This document shows positions 62,071-64,000 of a stretch of 64,000 bases of DNA, one piece after another. Under the pieces are notes generated by a model, which worked only from the letters and a program-made list of their open reading frames with translations, searched no databases and had not been told where the DNA came from. Positions within the stretch are counted from its first letter, which is position 1; each line of letters begins with the position of its first letter. A program made the translations under genes and the position numbers. The DNA comes from Alectoria sarmentosa (taxonomy: Eukaryota; Ascomycota; Lecanoromycetes; Lecanorales; Parmeliaceae): assembly GCA_009733775.1 (NCBI GenBank), contig WOGZ01000053.1, positions 83,592 to 147,591 on the forward strand, given 5' to 3'.

Positions 62071-64000
62071 TTAACATTAATAATAAATTTATTATCGCTC
62101 AGCAATCGCAATTATTAATTATTAATTATTTTATTTTATTATCGTTTAATAATCGATATCGTTAATAATTTATAATAATCAATTTATTATATAAAACTTA
62201 TTTTTATAAAAAAACAATCTTTATATTCGCGATGAATTTTTTATATATATTAAACGTAAAATAAATAAGCGTAACATCGATCTTTGCGTTAAGATTTCGC
62301 TTATTTATTAAAATAAAATGCGAAAGAATTTGCGACGTATACGACGTTATAATTTAATATTTAATTTTATTCGCGCATAAACGCATATCGATAAAAGAAT
62401 TATTTAATAACGCAAATGATAAAAACGTACGATAATAACAATTTCGATTATTTTTATCATTATTATTAATTTATAACGTGAACTCGACGCGAAAAATAAG
62501 CGCATAAACGAATTAAAAAATATAAACACGCTTTTAAAATAAAAATTTAACAATTTACGTGAATTCGAAAAGAAATTAACGAATAATAATAAATCTTTTT
62601 CGAAAAATTTAAAATCGAATATTACTTCAGCGAATGATTTTATAAATAATAATAATGTTACGTTATCGATTTTCTTTAAAAAATTCGGTTTCGATTTGAT
62701 ATTCGATCGCGAGATTTACGATATCGAAAAAATGTAATAAGATTAAATAACGATTTATTTTTACGATAGCGTTAATATAAAAAATTCAAAATAACCTTTT
62801 TAATGATATTTTTAAATTTTTTTTTTAAGAATTATATTTATAATAATAATATATATTTTAATACGAAATATTTTTTTATAATATTTTATAATTTGAATAA
62901 TAAATAATAATATTATTTTTTAATATATATGTTTATCGTAATAAAAACTTAAAAACGCGCTCGTAACAAAAACATCGCTTTTAAACATCATAATTTTCGA
63001 TAAACATTTAAATTTTATAACGTCGCTTTTGCTTATTACGCGATAATGTTTTATATAATTAATTAAATTTTTCAAAATCGAGCTTTTCATTTTATTATTT
63101 TCGTTTATTATTTAATTATTTATTAAAAGCATCGATTAAATCGTTAACATTTAAAATATTTTTATTTAATATTTATTAATTATATTTGTCGTTTTAATTA
63201 ATTCATTTAATTTTATATTAAACGTCTTTTTTATTTTTTATTTTATCGATAATTTCTTCGATCTTTCACATTTTATCGTTATCGATAAAATTAAAAATTT
63301 ACATAAATGAAATATTCGTTTCATTCGCGCATTCGCGATGATAATAAAATTTAAATAATAATATATAAAAGATATTATGAATTTTATAAAAAAAAAGATA
63401 ATAATAATTAATACGTTTACGCGTTTATTTTATTCGTGATCTAAAAGAATTTTATAAATTTATGAAATGACTTTTTATTTGAGCGTTTTTATTTGAAATT
63501 TTTAATTATTAATATTATTAAATCGTTTATTTTATAACTTTAAAATTAATGCGATTTATTATATTATTTAATTTAAATTATAATAACGCTTCGAAGGCGA
63601 TTCGCAATTTCATTTTATAATGTTTATAATCTTTTTATTTTATTATTTATAACGAATATTTTCTTTTTAACGAAATCGTTTTCGATTTTTCATCGAATTT
63701 CAAAATGATAATTATATATTAAAAAAAACGATATCGTTTTGATAAAGAAATGTTAATTGTTTATATATGCAAATTTTATTATAAATAATAATTTAATTTA
63801 ATTCGTTTATTTATCATTAATAAATATACGTAAAAAATGTTTTAATATTTAATTTTATTATTTAATTTATTTATCGATTTATAAATAAAAGACGATATTT
63901 AAGCGTCGCTTAATTTTGAAATAAAAATAAACGATTAATTAAAAATTATTAATAAATATAAAATTTCGATCGTTAACGATATCGTTTAATATATTATAAT

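Larger units (their letters stand above)
54590..64000. other. Right AT-rich block, no gene recognised
   Basis: Composition and CpG sparing are as in the left block. I searched for RT, integrase and chromodomain signatures on both strands and found none I can defend. No LTR pair was identified. Repeats and less-mutated patches within it are listed separately. It probably contains transposon relics mutated beyond visual recognition, or whose ends lie beyond the window. Confidence 0.6.

Noticed and set aside
62280..62750. Possible Fot1/pogo-type transposase relic on the plus strand
   Set aside because: Reading through stops gave only scattered resemblance, with no catalytic triad or helix-turn-helix that could be defended.
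1..64000. Mitochondrial or plastid origin for the AT-rich blocks
   Set aside because: They have no organellar genes, rRNA or tRNA, show high CpG, contain nuclear LTR retrotransposon relics, and join directly to intron-bearing nuclear genes.

Overview
The window is fungal nuclear DNA, most likely from a filamentous ascomycete (Pezizomycotina). It has a two-speed layout. A gene island of normal base composition (about 42,890 to 54,590) has short GT-AG introns of roughly 50 to 156 bases and compact intergenic regions. It sits between two extremely AT-rich blocks (1 to 42,890 and 54,590 to 64,000) that contain no intact gene. The AT-rich blocks carry the signature of repeat-induced point mutation (RIP): C-to-T and G-to-A changes, TGG and CAA codons turned into stops, and striking sparing of CpG. 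I cannot name the genus.

Left block. Bases 1 to 5,119 hold a decayed Ty1/copia element (minus strand). Then come four Ty3/Gypsy LTR retrotransposons arranged as two nests. Element B (5,120 to 23,038, minus strand, TSD TAATT, about 10.6 kb without its insert) was interrupted by element A (6,420 to 13,736, plus strand, TSD ATTAT, 7.3 kb). Element D (24,900 to 42,244, plus strand, TSD ATTAT, about 7.1 kb without its insert) was interrupted by element C (about 28,357 to 38,621, minus strand, about 10.3 kb). A and D are chromodomain-bearing elements with related LTRs. B and C belong to one longer family with homologous RT and integrase relics. All coding sequence in them is broken by stops.

Gene island, left to right. 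(1) An Acinus-like SAP/RRM/RSB-motif protein (43,178 to 45,331, plus, 2 exons), a predicted splicing and exon-junction (ASAP/PSAP) factor. (2) A seven-helix TMEM184/OST-alpha-like (DUF300) membrane protein (46,639 to 48,574, plus, 6 exons). (3) An OCH1-like GT32 alpha-1,6-mannosyltransferase of the Golgi (49,499 to 50,632, minus). (4) A mitochondrial MetX-family serine O-acyltransferase of the CysA type (52,228 to 53,838, minus). (5) A tentative small membrane-protein gene at the right edge (54,010 to 54,493, minus). These are housekeeping functions with no sign of being a functional cluster.

Right block. It contains no gene I can recognise. It does contain a heavily mutated second copy (56,498 to 56,794) of island-edge sequence 54,246 to 54,544. 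The intact and mutated copies together are a direct record of the mutational process. Other short direct repeats and a few less-mutated patches are listed.

The most informative observations are the reciprocal nesting, the intact/mutated copy pair, the CpG sparing, in-frame tandem repeats inside the retroelement polyproteins, about 4 kb of unexplained sequence downstream of integrase in the B/C family, and an Arg-rich AT-hook-like Pol tail that survived because its codons are CpG-rich.
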